DNA from: Chitinophaga sp. Cy-1792
Lineage (GTDB): Bacteria > Bacteroidota > Bacteroidia > Chitinophagales > Chitinophagaceae
Assembly: GCF_011752935.1 (NCBI RefSeq)
Contig: NZ_VWWO01000001.1
Coordinates: 1,302,001-1,366,000 of the forward strand
Direction of reading: 5' to 3'
Length of the DNA stretch: 64,000 nucleotides
Under the pieces are notes generated by a model, which did not search any database, was not told the DNA's origin, and saw only the letters and a program-made list of their open reading frames with translations. Positions 25,901 to 33,276 of this stretch are shown here, piece after piece; the first letter of the stretch is position 1; each line of letters starts with the position of its first letter. Position numbers and translations under genes: made by a program.

Positions 25901-28533
25901 AGGTCTACCATATGTGGCTGATCTGTCAGCAACATGCCGGTCATTCTATCGCCTTGCGGGATACGTAACCCTGCATAGGAGGTGTATGGATTGTATGGCA
26001 GTGAGAAATTATCGATGCTGAAATCGCCGCCCGGCTCAAATACCTTCACTTCGAAGTTGGCTTTCAGCTGGCCAGGGGCCGGCTTACCCAACTGAATGTT
26101 GGCATTGACAGGTGCAGTGCCATTATCGCTGAGGGCTCCCTCGAAGATGGTTTTATCTTCCGCTTCAAATTTGGTAACAGGATCGTCGAAGCTGAAGTCG
26201 TTAAAGCCTTTGAAGCTTGTTTTCTGTTGCGACAACGATACATCCACTTTAGCTTTGAGGTGTTGTGCTGTAGCGCCAAACAGCCACATTGCGGATAAGG
26301 TACCTTGTGTACCGGCCTTGGATAAGGAGTTGCCCGGACCGAAATCCATTTTTATTTTCAGGCGGTTAGGCTTTACGGTTTCTACGCGTACATTTTTGGT
26401 AAAGGTGGCGCCACCTACTTTTACTTTTGCCAGCCAGCTACCGGTGATATCATCTGCCTGGGTAGCAGTCGCGAAGCTATAGAAGCCATTCAGACTGCTG
26501 TTGGAATTGATACGTTTGTAGAGCTGTCCTTTAGGGTTATAGAGCTCCATGGTTACCGGCATGTCTGCTGGTAATTTCTTCTCTTTATCTTCCAGGATAA
26601 ATGTCAGATAAATACTATCTCCCGGACGCCATACGCCACGTTCTCCATACAGGAACCCTTTAATACCCTGTTGTACTTCCTCGCCCTGTACATCAAAACG
26701 ACTCAGCGGTAAGGAACTTCCATCATCTAATTTGAGGTAGCCGCGTTCGGTGCCTTTCTTCGCTACGAGCAGGTATGGCTTGCGTTTCAGGTCGAAAGTA
26801 GCCAGGCCATCGCCATCACTCTTGGTTTTGAAGATCACCTGGTTCTGGTAGTCCAGCAGTTCCAGCTCTACGGCCATTAAAGGCTTGGTATCGCGGATAT
26901 CGGTAACGGCAACGAGCATACTATTGTCGTTACCGCGTTTTGCGGTCAGGCCGATATTGGAAGAAATGACGTTACGGGATACCCATCTGTCCCTGTTATA
27001 GTAGGAGCTTGTACAAGGATCGTCTTTCTCGTTCCAGTTGAAGCCCATCGGGTAATAGTTGTCATATCTCTTCCAGAAATCATCATCCTCATCAATTTTC
27101 TCCCCATAGTAATCATTGTCATCGTCTGAAAAATCTTCTTCTCCGGTGCTGCCAGTATTGGGTACTGCTTCTTTCTCCACTTTGCAGGACGACAGCGCAT
27201 AGGCTCTTCTGAAGCCAATGGTGATGCGATAGATTGCCCCTGGTTCTGTGCGGATCAGCTGGTCCAGGTCCAGGAAGAACCGGTTCTTTTTATGAAGATT
27301 GAGTGACTTGTCGTTATCAAGGCGAATGGTTTTTTCTACCACGGGTTTTCCTACGCGACGAATTTCTTCCGAACCGTTGAGGTCGTTTCTTTGCAGGTAT
27401 TGCGGGATATTATTTTCATAAATTTTGATGATGGTAACATCTACTGCTTTCAGATTTACCGCTTCAAAAGGCATGACCATTTTGTTGCTTTCCGGCAGTA
27501 TCACACCTTTTCCAGGAATTTCCACAGAAGGAAGTGTGTTCTCAAAATTGACATTCGATGTATATGTCTTACCTAGTTTTCTATCTACAATATTCAGAAT
27601 ACCCTCGTTAATCACCACACTGTAATTACCTTCCAGTCTGTTCGGTGCATACACTTTTACCTCACTGCCGTCGATGCTGTAACGGAGGTCGGACTGGCCA
27701 CTGATGCTGATCAGGCCTTCCAGCGACTGCGCCATGCTGATAGGATCGGAGAACTGTACCAGCAGGTGTTGTTCCGGATCGGATTCAGCTTTGACGTCCA
27801 GTACTTTGAAATCGCCGATGGCAGGAACTTCGATTTCCTGTTTGCCGTCGTTGCTAATATTCAGTGGCGCTCCGGACCATTGCAATGTTAGGGTGTTGGC
27901 CGAATTTCCCTGTTGGATATTAGCTACAGTAAATCTGGAAAGATGTTCTACCGGGCTATGCTGCCAGGTGATGGGCAGTGATTTTCCCTGATAGTTAGCA
28001 GTCATAATCTTCTCTATGGACTGCGGTTGTTCAGCGTCAGCGGTATTGATCACACCGGTGAAAACCATTTTGTCCATGGAGTTCTGATCGGCAGATTTAA
28101 GGCCGTTCAGGTCTACGGTAAATGAAGGCTGGATGACTTTGAAATCAAAATCAAATGTTTTGAGTTCTGTAGGTACATCCATCACTTTGCCCAGCTTGAA
28201 CGAGGCTTTGTATTGTTTGCCCGGTTGCAGGTTTTCATCTGGCCGGAACTCAATAGTAGTGGCATCTACCCAGTACGTTTTCCCTTTTATGGAAGGGGAA
28301 AAGTCGAATACCTGCTTGTCCAGCGGCTCGTTTTGTGTATGTGTTACGTTGGCCTGTCCGGCGAGATGTACGCGGATAGCGCTTTGTTTTGAAATGATAC
28401 CGGCCGTATAGGCTTCGATATATTTATCAAATTTCGCTGTGTCCTGTTTAGTAGTATGACAACTGCTAAACATCCACAACACTGCTACACAAAATAAGGA
28501 TGCCAGAACAGCATAACGTATTTTTGGGAACAT
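22951..28533 (-). CDS. Bacterial alpha-2-macroglobulin family lipoprotein (YfhM-like)
   Basis: A very large envelope protein (1860 residues) with a lipoprotein signal ending in MFSSC, MG-type beta domains (an MG2-like region with RGVWRPGDSIYLTF, residues ~640-655), the conserved PHGCIEQTTSG thioester motif near residue 1405 (GCxEQ, able to form the reactive thioester) and a C-terminal helical and receptor-like domain. Bacterial A2Ms are thought to trap proteases that breach the outer membrane, working beside PBP1C. The ATG at 28533 is preferred over an in-frame GTG at 28569. An acidic stretch (DDDNDYYGEKIDEDDDF) interrupts the first third of the protein. Confidence 0.93.
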   Translation of the reverse strand: MFPKIRYAVLASLFCVAVLWMFSSCHTTKQDTAKFDKYIEAYTAGIISKQSAIRVHLAGQANVTHTQNEPLDKQVFDFSPSIKGKTYWVDATTIEFRPDENLQPGKQYKASFKLGKVMDVPTELKTFDFDFKVIQPSFTVDLNGLKSADQNSMDKMVFTGVINTADAEQPQSIEKIMTANYQGKSLPITWQHSPVEHLSRFTVANIQQGNSANTLTLQWSGAPLNISNDGKQEIEVPAIGDFKVLDVKAESDPEQHLLVQFSDPISMAQSLEGLISISGQSDLRYSIDGSEVKVYAPNRLEGNYSVVINEGILNIVDRKLGKTYTSNVNFENTLPSVEIPGKGVILPESNKMVMPFEAVNLKAVDVTIIKIYENNIPQYLQRNDLNGSEEIRRVGKPVVEKTIRLDNDKSLNLHKKNRFFLDLDQLIRTEPGAIYRITIGFRRAYALSSCKVEKEAVPNTGSTGEEDFSDDDNDYYGEKIDEDDDFWKRYDNYYPMGFNWNEKDDPCTSSYYNRDRWVSRNVISSNIGLTAKRGNDNSMLVAVTDIRDTKPLMAVELELLDYQNQVIFKTKSDGDGLATFDLKRKPYLLVAKKGTERGYLKLDDGSSLPLSRFDVQGEEVQQGIKGFLYGERGVWRPGDSIYLTFILEDKEKKLPADMPVTMELYNPKGQLYKRINSNSSLNGFYSFATATQADDITGSWLAKVKVGGATFTKNVRVETVKPNRLKIKMDFGPGNSLSKAGTQGTLSAMWLFGATAQHLKAKVDVSLSQQKTSFKGFNDFSFDDPVTKFEAEDKTIFEGALSDNGTAPVNANIQLGKPAPGQLKANFEVKVFEPGGDFSIDNFSLPYNPYTSYAGLRIPQGDRMTGMLLTDQPHMVDLVDVDDKGNYVGGSRQVQVELYKIRWRWWWDGGDNDDYSNFTQDSYNQLISKETVTLQNGKGKWALRVNSPEWGRYLIRVKDLQSGHTAGKAVYIDYPGWAERVQKENPAEASMLVFTSDKTTYKTGEDITLTIPSSEGGRGLISIESGSKVLQTSWITTKKGQTTYKFKAAKNMAPNIYVNVSLLQPHAQTINDLPIRMYGTIPIIVEDPETILKPVISMPDKLKPESDASITVSEASGKAMTYTVAIVDEGLLDLTRFKTPDPHSSFYAREALGVKTWDLFDFVIGAWGVDMDRILSIGGDEGLNRNAGAAKANRFKPVVKFMGPFYLKSGQKQTHNFKLPPYIGSVKAMVVAGQDGAYGQADKVVSVKKPLMLLTSAPRVLGPSETMQLPVTVFGLEPSVRSATVTLSTSPLLEIVGDRTKTVNFPVPGEQIVYFDVKVKPQTGVAKIKVTANSGREVAEDNVELQVRNPNPYVTNVSEYTLEAVKGWSSSYAPVGMAGTNTGVLEVSTIPSLNLGKRLEWLIGYPHGCIEQTTSGVFPQLVLNQLMDLKDSQVAEIDRNVKAGINKLRSFQTSDGGFAYWPGEPKSDEWGTNYGGHFLVEAQSRGYSIPAGLLDGWKKYQKNKANTWSPNSTNFYGADLTQAYRLYLLALAKVPELGAMNRLKEFKYLSVPAKWRLAAAYKLAGQPEVANSLTQNLGTEVKAYNQLGGTFGSDLRDKAMILETEAVLGQNTRATALVKEIAANLAQDNAWYSTQTTAYSLIAIAKYCGVNKGSSKMNFSYTINGTKGTVNSSSFVSQIPLTANTAGNITINNNGNNLLYIRVILRGQPEAGQEPVATNNPDILDMKVQYLTREGHAIDPTKLKQGEDFVASVTIRNPGKRGYYEQMALSQIFPSGWEILNTRLMGNDSANHSSPATFMDIRDDRVYTYFNIEENKTRTYNVLLNAAYLGRFYLPATTTEAMYDNTIHAFAPGKWVEVTK

Positions 28534-28579
28534 TAGGAAAGTATTATGGTGATTAACTTTATTGGGCACGAATATAAGA

Positions 28580-30070
28580 TTATATTACTTGCCCCTTACT
28601 TAGCCGGATGAATTTATTCACTGCTGCCGGCAATTCTTCTTCGTAGTGCGTAACATATACCATCGTTACCGGCATGTGTTCACACAGTTGCTCTATGACC
28701 TGTTTGAAGTGTAATTTCTGTTGAGCATCAAGGCCTTGACATGGTTCATCAAATATCAGTAGTGGCGGGTTTTTTACCAGCGCACGGGCCAGTAGCGTCA
28801 GGCGTTGTGAGCTTTCAGGTATCTGCTTGAAAGGTTGGTTTGCAAACTGACTGATTCCCAGTATATCCATCCACGTTAGTGCGATGTTGCGTTGCTCTTC
28901 AGTAGCGGGTTTTGTGCTGCCGATGATATCTGAAAAGCCGGAGCAGACTACTTGCAGACAATGCTCTCTCGCACCAAAATACTGATGTAACTCAGGGCTT
29001 ACGAAGCCTATTTTTTTCTTGATATCCCAGATACTTTCTCCGCTACCTCTTCTTCTATCGAACAGCCATAATTTATTCGCATATGCCTGTGGGTTATCAC
29101 CATTAACCAGGCTGAGTAAGGTTGATTTTCCTGCACCGTTATGGCCCAGGAGTGCCCATTTCTCGTTTTGTCTGACTGTCCAGTTGATATCTTTCAGAAT
29201 AACGTTTTCGCCATATTTGATGTTGATATTTTCCATGCGGATAATATCTTCAAAAACAAATTCTTGTCTGTTGGCCACCAGTGCGGCAATTTTTCCTGCC
29301 TCCAGTTTGGGTAATTCCGGCTTTACTTCCTGTGCTACCGGCAACCGGAGGTATTCTTCGCGGGTATATCTTCCTGTAATCTTACCATTATCCAATGTAA
29401 GCACGTGGGTAATATGTTCCGGTATTTCCTGCGGAGATGTGGATAACAGCACGGTGGTACCAGTGGCAATGATTTCATTTACCATGGCGGTGAAATCTTT
29501 GCGTGTTTGCACATCCAGTCCGATGTAGGGATTATCCAGCATCAGCAACTGTGGCTGTTTCAGCAAAGCCGCTGCGATCATTACCCTGCGGGTTTCGCCG
29601 TTGGAGAGCTTGATCAGGCGTTTGGCCAGCAATGGGCCTATTTTCAATGGTTCCAGCAGGGCGGGAATATCCGTAATGCCCAGGTGTTCCTGAACGGTAG
29701 GCGAATTGTCGGCGTCCATGCTGTTAAAGCGCTGCTGGTAATAGAAATCGGTCGTTGTGTTGGAATTATTTTTAAAGGTATGATGATGACCTACATAGGC
29801 TATCAGGTTACGATAATTGAAATAGGGATCAGTGACCGTGTTATGCTGACGCCAGTTATCGTAAAAATAATAATGGATGCTGCCATTGATGATATTAAAC
29901 TTACCAAGTATGGTGTTTAAGAGGGCTGTTTTCCCGGAACCACTGGGGCCGGTGATGGCCCATTGTTCGTTGGGTTGTATTTCCCAGGAGAGGCCGTCGA
30001 AGAGCGTTTTGTCTAAGAATCTTACTGTTATATGTTCCAGAGAGAGGAACGGGTTAATGCTGGTTCCCAT
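28580..30070 (-). CDS. ABC protein with two ATP-binding domains (ModF-like)
   Basis: A 496-residue cytoplasmic protein made of two ABC ATPase domains. The first has Walker A GPSGSGKT (residues 41-48), signature LSNGETRRVMIAA and Walker B LLMLDNPYIGLD; the second has GHNGAGKST near residue 307, PESSQRLTLLARAL in place of the signature, and LLIFDEPCQGLD. There is no membrane domain. Tandem ABC proteins of this layout are related to ModF/PhrA; molybdate transport is not supported by any neighbour. It starts about 90 bp from the divergent M28 peptidase gene and lies about 45 bp before A2M. Confidence 0.85.
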   Translation of the reverse strand: MGTSINPFLSLEHITVRFLDKTLFDGLSWEIQPNEQWAITGPSGSGKTALLNTILGKFNIINGSIHYYFYDNWRQHNTVTDPYFNYRNLIAYVGHHHTFKNNSNTTTDFYYQQRFNSMDADNSPTVQEHLGITDIPALLEPLKIGPLLAKRLIKLSNGETRRVMIAAALLKQPQLLMLDNPYIGLDVQTRKDFTAMVNEIIATGTTVLLSTSPQEIPEHITHVLTLDNGKITGRYTREEYLRLPVAQEVKPELPKLEAGKIAALVANRQEFVFEDIIRMENINIKYGENVILKDINWTVRQNEKWALLGHNGAGKSTLLSLVNGDNPQAYANKLWLFDRRRGSGESIWDIKKKIGFVSPELHQYFGAREHCLQVVCSGFSDIIGSTKPATEEQRNIALTWMDILGISQFANQPFKQIPESSQRLTLLARALVKNPPLLIFDEPCQGLDAQQKLHFKQVIEQLCEHMPVTMVYVTHYEEELPAAVNKFIRLSKGQVI

Positions 30071-30162
30071 ATTTGCACTGTTGTTTAGTGATTAGTCTGG
30101 CTGGTAAAATTAGCAGGAATATTGAAAGCCTTCTATTATTTTTATGGCAAAGAAAATTGCTT

Positions 30163-31512
30163 ATGAAGAAAAGAATTATCCTGCCGCTTTTATTGGGGGC
30201 AGGGATGTGTGTAGATGCGCAGCAGATTGTGCAGCGAGATCCGGTGATAGCCGGTATGGTAGCGGAAGTACGGGCAGATAGCCTGGAAAGCTACATTCAT
30301 CGGCTGGTAAGTTTTGGCACACGTAGTACGCTGAGTTCCACCACCGACAAGAAAAAGGGCATTGGTGCCGCCAGGAACTGGGTCCTGGAGCAATTCAAAT
30401 CCAATATTCCTGCATCCGGAGGCCGTTTATCCGTAGCACTGGACACCATCACACTGCCGGCTGATGGCAAGCGTATTGATGTGCCGGTAAATCTTGGCAA
30501 TGTAATGGCTACTTTACGCGGTACTGATCCGCAGGATAAAAGAGTGTATGTGGTAACCGGTCATCTGGATAGCCGCGCCACCGACGTTATGGACCGTACC
30601 ATTGATGCACCCGGCGCCAATGATGATGGCAGCGGTGTGGCTGCACTGATTGAAATGGTGCGCGTAATGAGCCGTCATCCCTACCCCGCTACGATCGTTT
30701 TTGTAGCTGTTAGCGGTGAAGAACAAGGTTTGCAGGGTTCTGACCATCTGGCAGACAGGGCTTCAAAAGAAAACTGGCAGGTGGACGCCATGCTTAATAA
30801 CGATATGATCGGGCAGAACTCTTCCAGTGAAACAGATCTCCACGACAATACCCGCGTACGTGTATTCTCTGAAGGTATTCCTGCAACAGCAGATGAAAAG
30901 CAACTGGCTTTCATCAGGCAGGTAGGAATGGAGAACGACGGAAATGCCCGCCAGCTGGCACGTTACATCAAGGAAACCGGCGAAAGATATGTGGATAACC
31001 TGGATGTAATGCTGATCTACCGGAACGACCGCTTCCTGAGAGGCGGGGACCATACGCCGTTCGTGAAACGTGGTATGACAGCAGTCCGTATCACAGATAT
31101 GTACGAAAACTATGACCATCAACACCAGACTATCCGTAAGGAAAAAGGGGTGCAATATGGTGATCTGCCTGAGTTCATGGATTTTGAATACCTGCGTAAA
31201 AATACAGCGCTGAACCTCTCTGTACTGGCGAGTCTGGCCACAGCGCCTTCCAAACCGCAGGACGTAAAACTGGATGTGAAGCAGCTGACCAACTACAGTC
31301 GTTTATACTGGACAGCTCCGCAGAATGGCAAACCGAAAGGATATTACGTAATGATGCGCGAAACCAGCAGCCCTGTGTGGCAGAAGAAATTCTTCACTAC
31401 AGCCACTGAGCTGACGATCCCATATTCTAAGGATAACTACCTGTTTGGTGTACAGGCCGTAGGAGAAAATAGCGCAGAAAGTCAGGCCGTATTCCCTGGT
31501 ATTGGCAGGTAA
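30163..31512 (+). CDS. M28 family secreted zinc aminopeptidase with C-terminal FnIII-like domain
   Basis: A 449-residue secreted peptidase with a signal peptide (MKKRIILPLLLGAGMCVDAQ). The M28 metal ligands are visible: VTGHLDS (H and D), DAPGANDDGSGVAAL (bridging aspartate), SGEEQGLQGS (catalytic glutamate pair), a later aspartate (NNDMIGQ), and HTPFVKRG (the last histidine). The C-terminal 90 residues look like a fibronectin type III domain (LTNYSRLYWTAPQNGKPKGYYV). The ATG at 30163 gives the signal peptide; the open frame extends upstream to a TTG at 30073 without one. Confidence 0.92.
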   Translation: MKKRIILPLLLGAGMCVDAQQIVQRDPVIAGMVAEVRADSLESYIHRLVSFGTRSTLSSTTDKKKGIGAARNWVLEQFKSNIPASGGRLSVALDTITLPADGKRIDVPVNLGNVMATLRGTDPQDKRVYVVTGHLDSRATDVMDRTIDAPGANDDGSGVAALIEMVRVMSRHPYPATIVFVAVSGEEQGLQGSDHLADRASKENWQVDAMLNNDMIGQNSSSETDLHDNTRVRVFSEGIPATADEKQLAFIRQVGMENDGNARQLARYIKETGERYVDNLDVMLIYRNDRFLRGGDHTPFVKRGMTAVRITDMYENYDHQHQTIRKEKGVQYGDLPEFMDFEYLRKNTALNLSVLASLATAPSKPQDVKLDVKQLTNYSRLYWTAPQNGKPKGYYVMMRETSSPVWQKKFFTTATELTIPYSKDNYLFGVQAVGENSAESQAVFPGIGR

Positions 31513-31538
31513 ATATTAAATTAGCAAAAAACAGGTTT

Positions 31539-31979
31539 ATGCGTTGGGAGACAAAGAAATTTGAAGAATTAAGTACTACAGAACTCTATGCGATACTGCA
31601 TCTGCGCAGCGAGATTTTTGTAGTAGAACAGAATTGCCCTTATCAGGATTTGGATTATTCAGACCAGAAGGCATTGCATTTGATGGGTTATGATGAAGAG
31701 GGCCGCCTGGCTGCGTATACACGCTTATTTGATAAAGGTATAAAGTTTAAAGAGGCTTCTATCGGCAGGGTTGTTACCGCTGCTTTTGCCCGTGGTAAAG
31801 GCGCCGGCAGGTCGCTGATGGAAGAATCAATTCATCAGGTATATAAACATTTTGGTACACAGCCTATACGGATCGGGGCACAGCAATACCTGGAGAAATT
31901 CTATGGTAGCCTGGGTTTCACAACAGTAAGTGATATGTACCTGGAAGATAATATCCCGCATGTGGAAATGCTGAAGTAA
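31539..31979 (+). CDS. GNAT family N-acetyltransferase (ElaA-like)
   Basis: A 146-residue acetyltransferase of the ElaA group. It shows LRSEIFVVEQNCPYQDLDYSDQKALH near the N-terminus and the acetyl-CoA binding loop VVTAAFARGKGAGRSLME (residues 67-84), a variant of the R/Q-x2-G-x-G/A motif, plus the closing DMYLEDNIPHVEML. The substrate is unknown. It follows the M28 peptidase gene by 26 bp and is probably cotranscribed with it. Confidence 0.9.
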   Translation: MRWETKKFEELSTTELYAILHLRSEIFVVEQNCPYQDLDYSDQKALHLMGYDEEGRLAAYTRLFDKGIKFKEASIGRVVTAAFARGKGAGRSLMEESIHQVYKHFGTQPIRIGAQQYLEKFYGSLGFTTVSDMYLEDNIPHVEMLK

Positions 31980-31983
31980 AAGT

Positions 31984-32014
31984 AAAAGGGTCTCTACTAA
32001 GTAGAGACCCTTTT
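31984..32014. terminator. Terminator hairpin of the TCTCTAC/GTAGAGA family, copy 3
   Basis: A 15-bp perfect stem (31984-31998 / 32000-32014) between two convergent genes; its centre reads GTCTCTACTAAGTAGAGAC. Confidence 0.9.
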
Positions 32015-32015
32015 G

Positions 32016-32813
32016 TTATTTTTTAGGTATTTTCTTTTTATCTACCGGAGGATGATAATGTTCTCTGATTTTGTAGAGCGGGAAAACATATGATATCGTG
32101 TATTGCATGTCGAATACAGCGGTTTTATTGCCGCTACCGAAGCCTGGAATGGCTAATGGTGTGAAATTGTCTGTTTTGACTGAATTTAAAAGAATTCTTT
32201 CTCTCAGGTTCCAGCCCAGGTAGAAGTTTTTCAGGACTTCTGTTTTTAATCCCACTACAAACTCAATCCAATGTGCATTGGCATTTGTTTTAGGATATTT
32301 GCCAGACAACTGATCACCCCAGTAAGGAGAGTGAATGGTGTAGGTCGGCACTTCGTAGTTAAAGTGTGAAAACCCATAACGGAGGCCACCAAAGAACATA
32401 TTACCTTCTTTCGGGAACTGTCTTTTCAGAAAGTTATAATCAAATCCCAGCGTTGCGTACATCCCGTTGCCTTTATAGGTATAGTTGGAGTCGGTGTGGG
32501 GCGTATTGCCGAAGCCGCCTTCCAGGGCTATATACCAGCGGGTGTTTACGCGAAGATCTGCCACTACAGTGTATTCCTGGCGGTAAGGATAATAGATATT
32601 ATTGACAATACGGCTAAGGTCTACGCCTATACGCAGTCCGCCGGGAATAAGCCAGGAACTGTCTTTAGGCGGAACCACCACTGGTTTAACAGTGCTGACA
32701 TGCGTGGTATCTGTCGGCTTTGCAGGCGGGATCACTGGCTTTTGTTGCGCCATCAATCCCAGGCTGCAAAGGCAGCTACTCATTAAAATAATAAAGATTA
32801 ACGTGCGTGTCAT
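32016..32813 (-). CDS. DUF6048 family outer-membrane-like protein
   Basis: A 265-residue exported protein with a signal peptide (ending ...GLMAQ), a proline-rich linker and then a beta-rich part with alternating strands (IGVDLSRIVNNIYYPYRQEYTV, WYIALEGGFG, YATLGFDYNF) that suggests a small outer-membrane barrel. It matches what I know of DUF6048. It overlaps the DUF6452 gene upstream by 38 bp, so the two are translationally coupled. Function unknown. Confidence 0.75.
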   Translation of the reverse strand: MTRTLIFIILMSSCLCSLGLMAQQKPVIPPAKPTDTTHVSTVKPVVVPPKDSSWLIPGGLRIGVDLSRIVNNIYYPYRQEYTVVADLRVNTRWYIALEGGFGNTPHTDSNYTYKGNGMYATLGFDYNFLKRQFPKEGNMFFGGLRYGFSHFNYEVPTYTIHSPYWGDQLSGKYPKTNANAHWIEFVVGLKTEVLKNFYLGWNLRERILLNSVKTDNFTPLAIPGFGSGNKTAVFDMQYTISYVFPLYKIREHYHPPVDKKKIPKK

Positions 32814-33252
32814 TGCTGTTTGTTACTGACTTTTGAAGAATTTGAACTGAGTCTATTAAATTACGTGTAGCAAATACCGTATCCAGGTTATAAATCGTGC
32901 CGAACCCACATCCGGCGGATATGAATTTAGGCTGACGTTTATAGATGAAGGTGACAGTATCAGCTTGTAATAATGAATCTGCGCGCAGGTAAAACTGACT
33001 GGTGTCTGATACCGGCGACAGGTTAAAGTAGGCGTTATTGGTGGCTGCGTTATTGAGTAGGGTATCCCTGTTCAGTGCCAGTGTGGTAACTGCTCTGAAG
33101 GTGGTATCCCATACGAAGCCACTGCTATCTCTCACAAAAACAACGTGCACATTGGCCGTCATCGTTTGGTCGCAAACTTTGGTTTCGTCTTCACAGGCGA
33201 TGAATCCGAATAGTAACGCGCCGGCTATAAAAAGTCTAAAAATGTTCTTCAT
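32776..33252 (-). CDS. DUF6452 family lipoprotein
   Basis: A 158-residue lipoprotein (signal MKNIFRLFIAGALLFGFIAC, lipidated C20) with a beta-rich body and conserved-looking cysteines (KVCDQT and AGCGFG). It matches the DUF6452 pattern. It lies 24 bp after uvrA on the same strand and overlaps the DUF6048 gene. The constant pairing of the two DUFs suggests they act together in the envelope; no role is established. Confidence 0.75.
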   Translation of the reverse strand: MKNIFRLFIAGALLFGFIACEDETKVCDQTMTANVHVVFVRDSSGFVWDTTFRAVTTLALNRDTLLNNAATNNAYFNLSPVSDTSQFYLRADSLLQADTVTFIYKRQPKFISAGCGFGTIYNLDTVFATRNLIDSVQILQKSVTNSNDTHVNLYYFNE

Positions 33253-33276
33253 GCTGAAATTTGCGTTGGCAATATA

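Noticed and set aside
28580..30070. A molybdate transport operon based on the ModF-like ATPase
   Set aside because: No modA, modB, or molybdate-related gene is nearby, so transport of molybdate is not supported.
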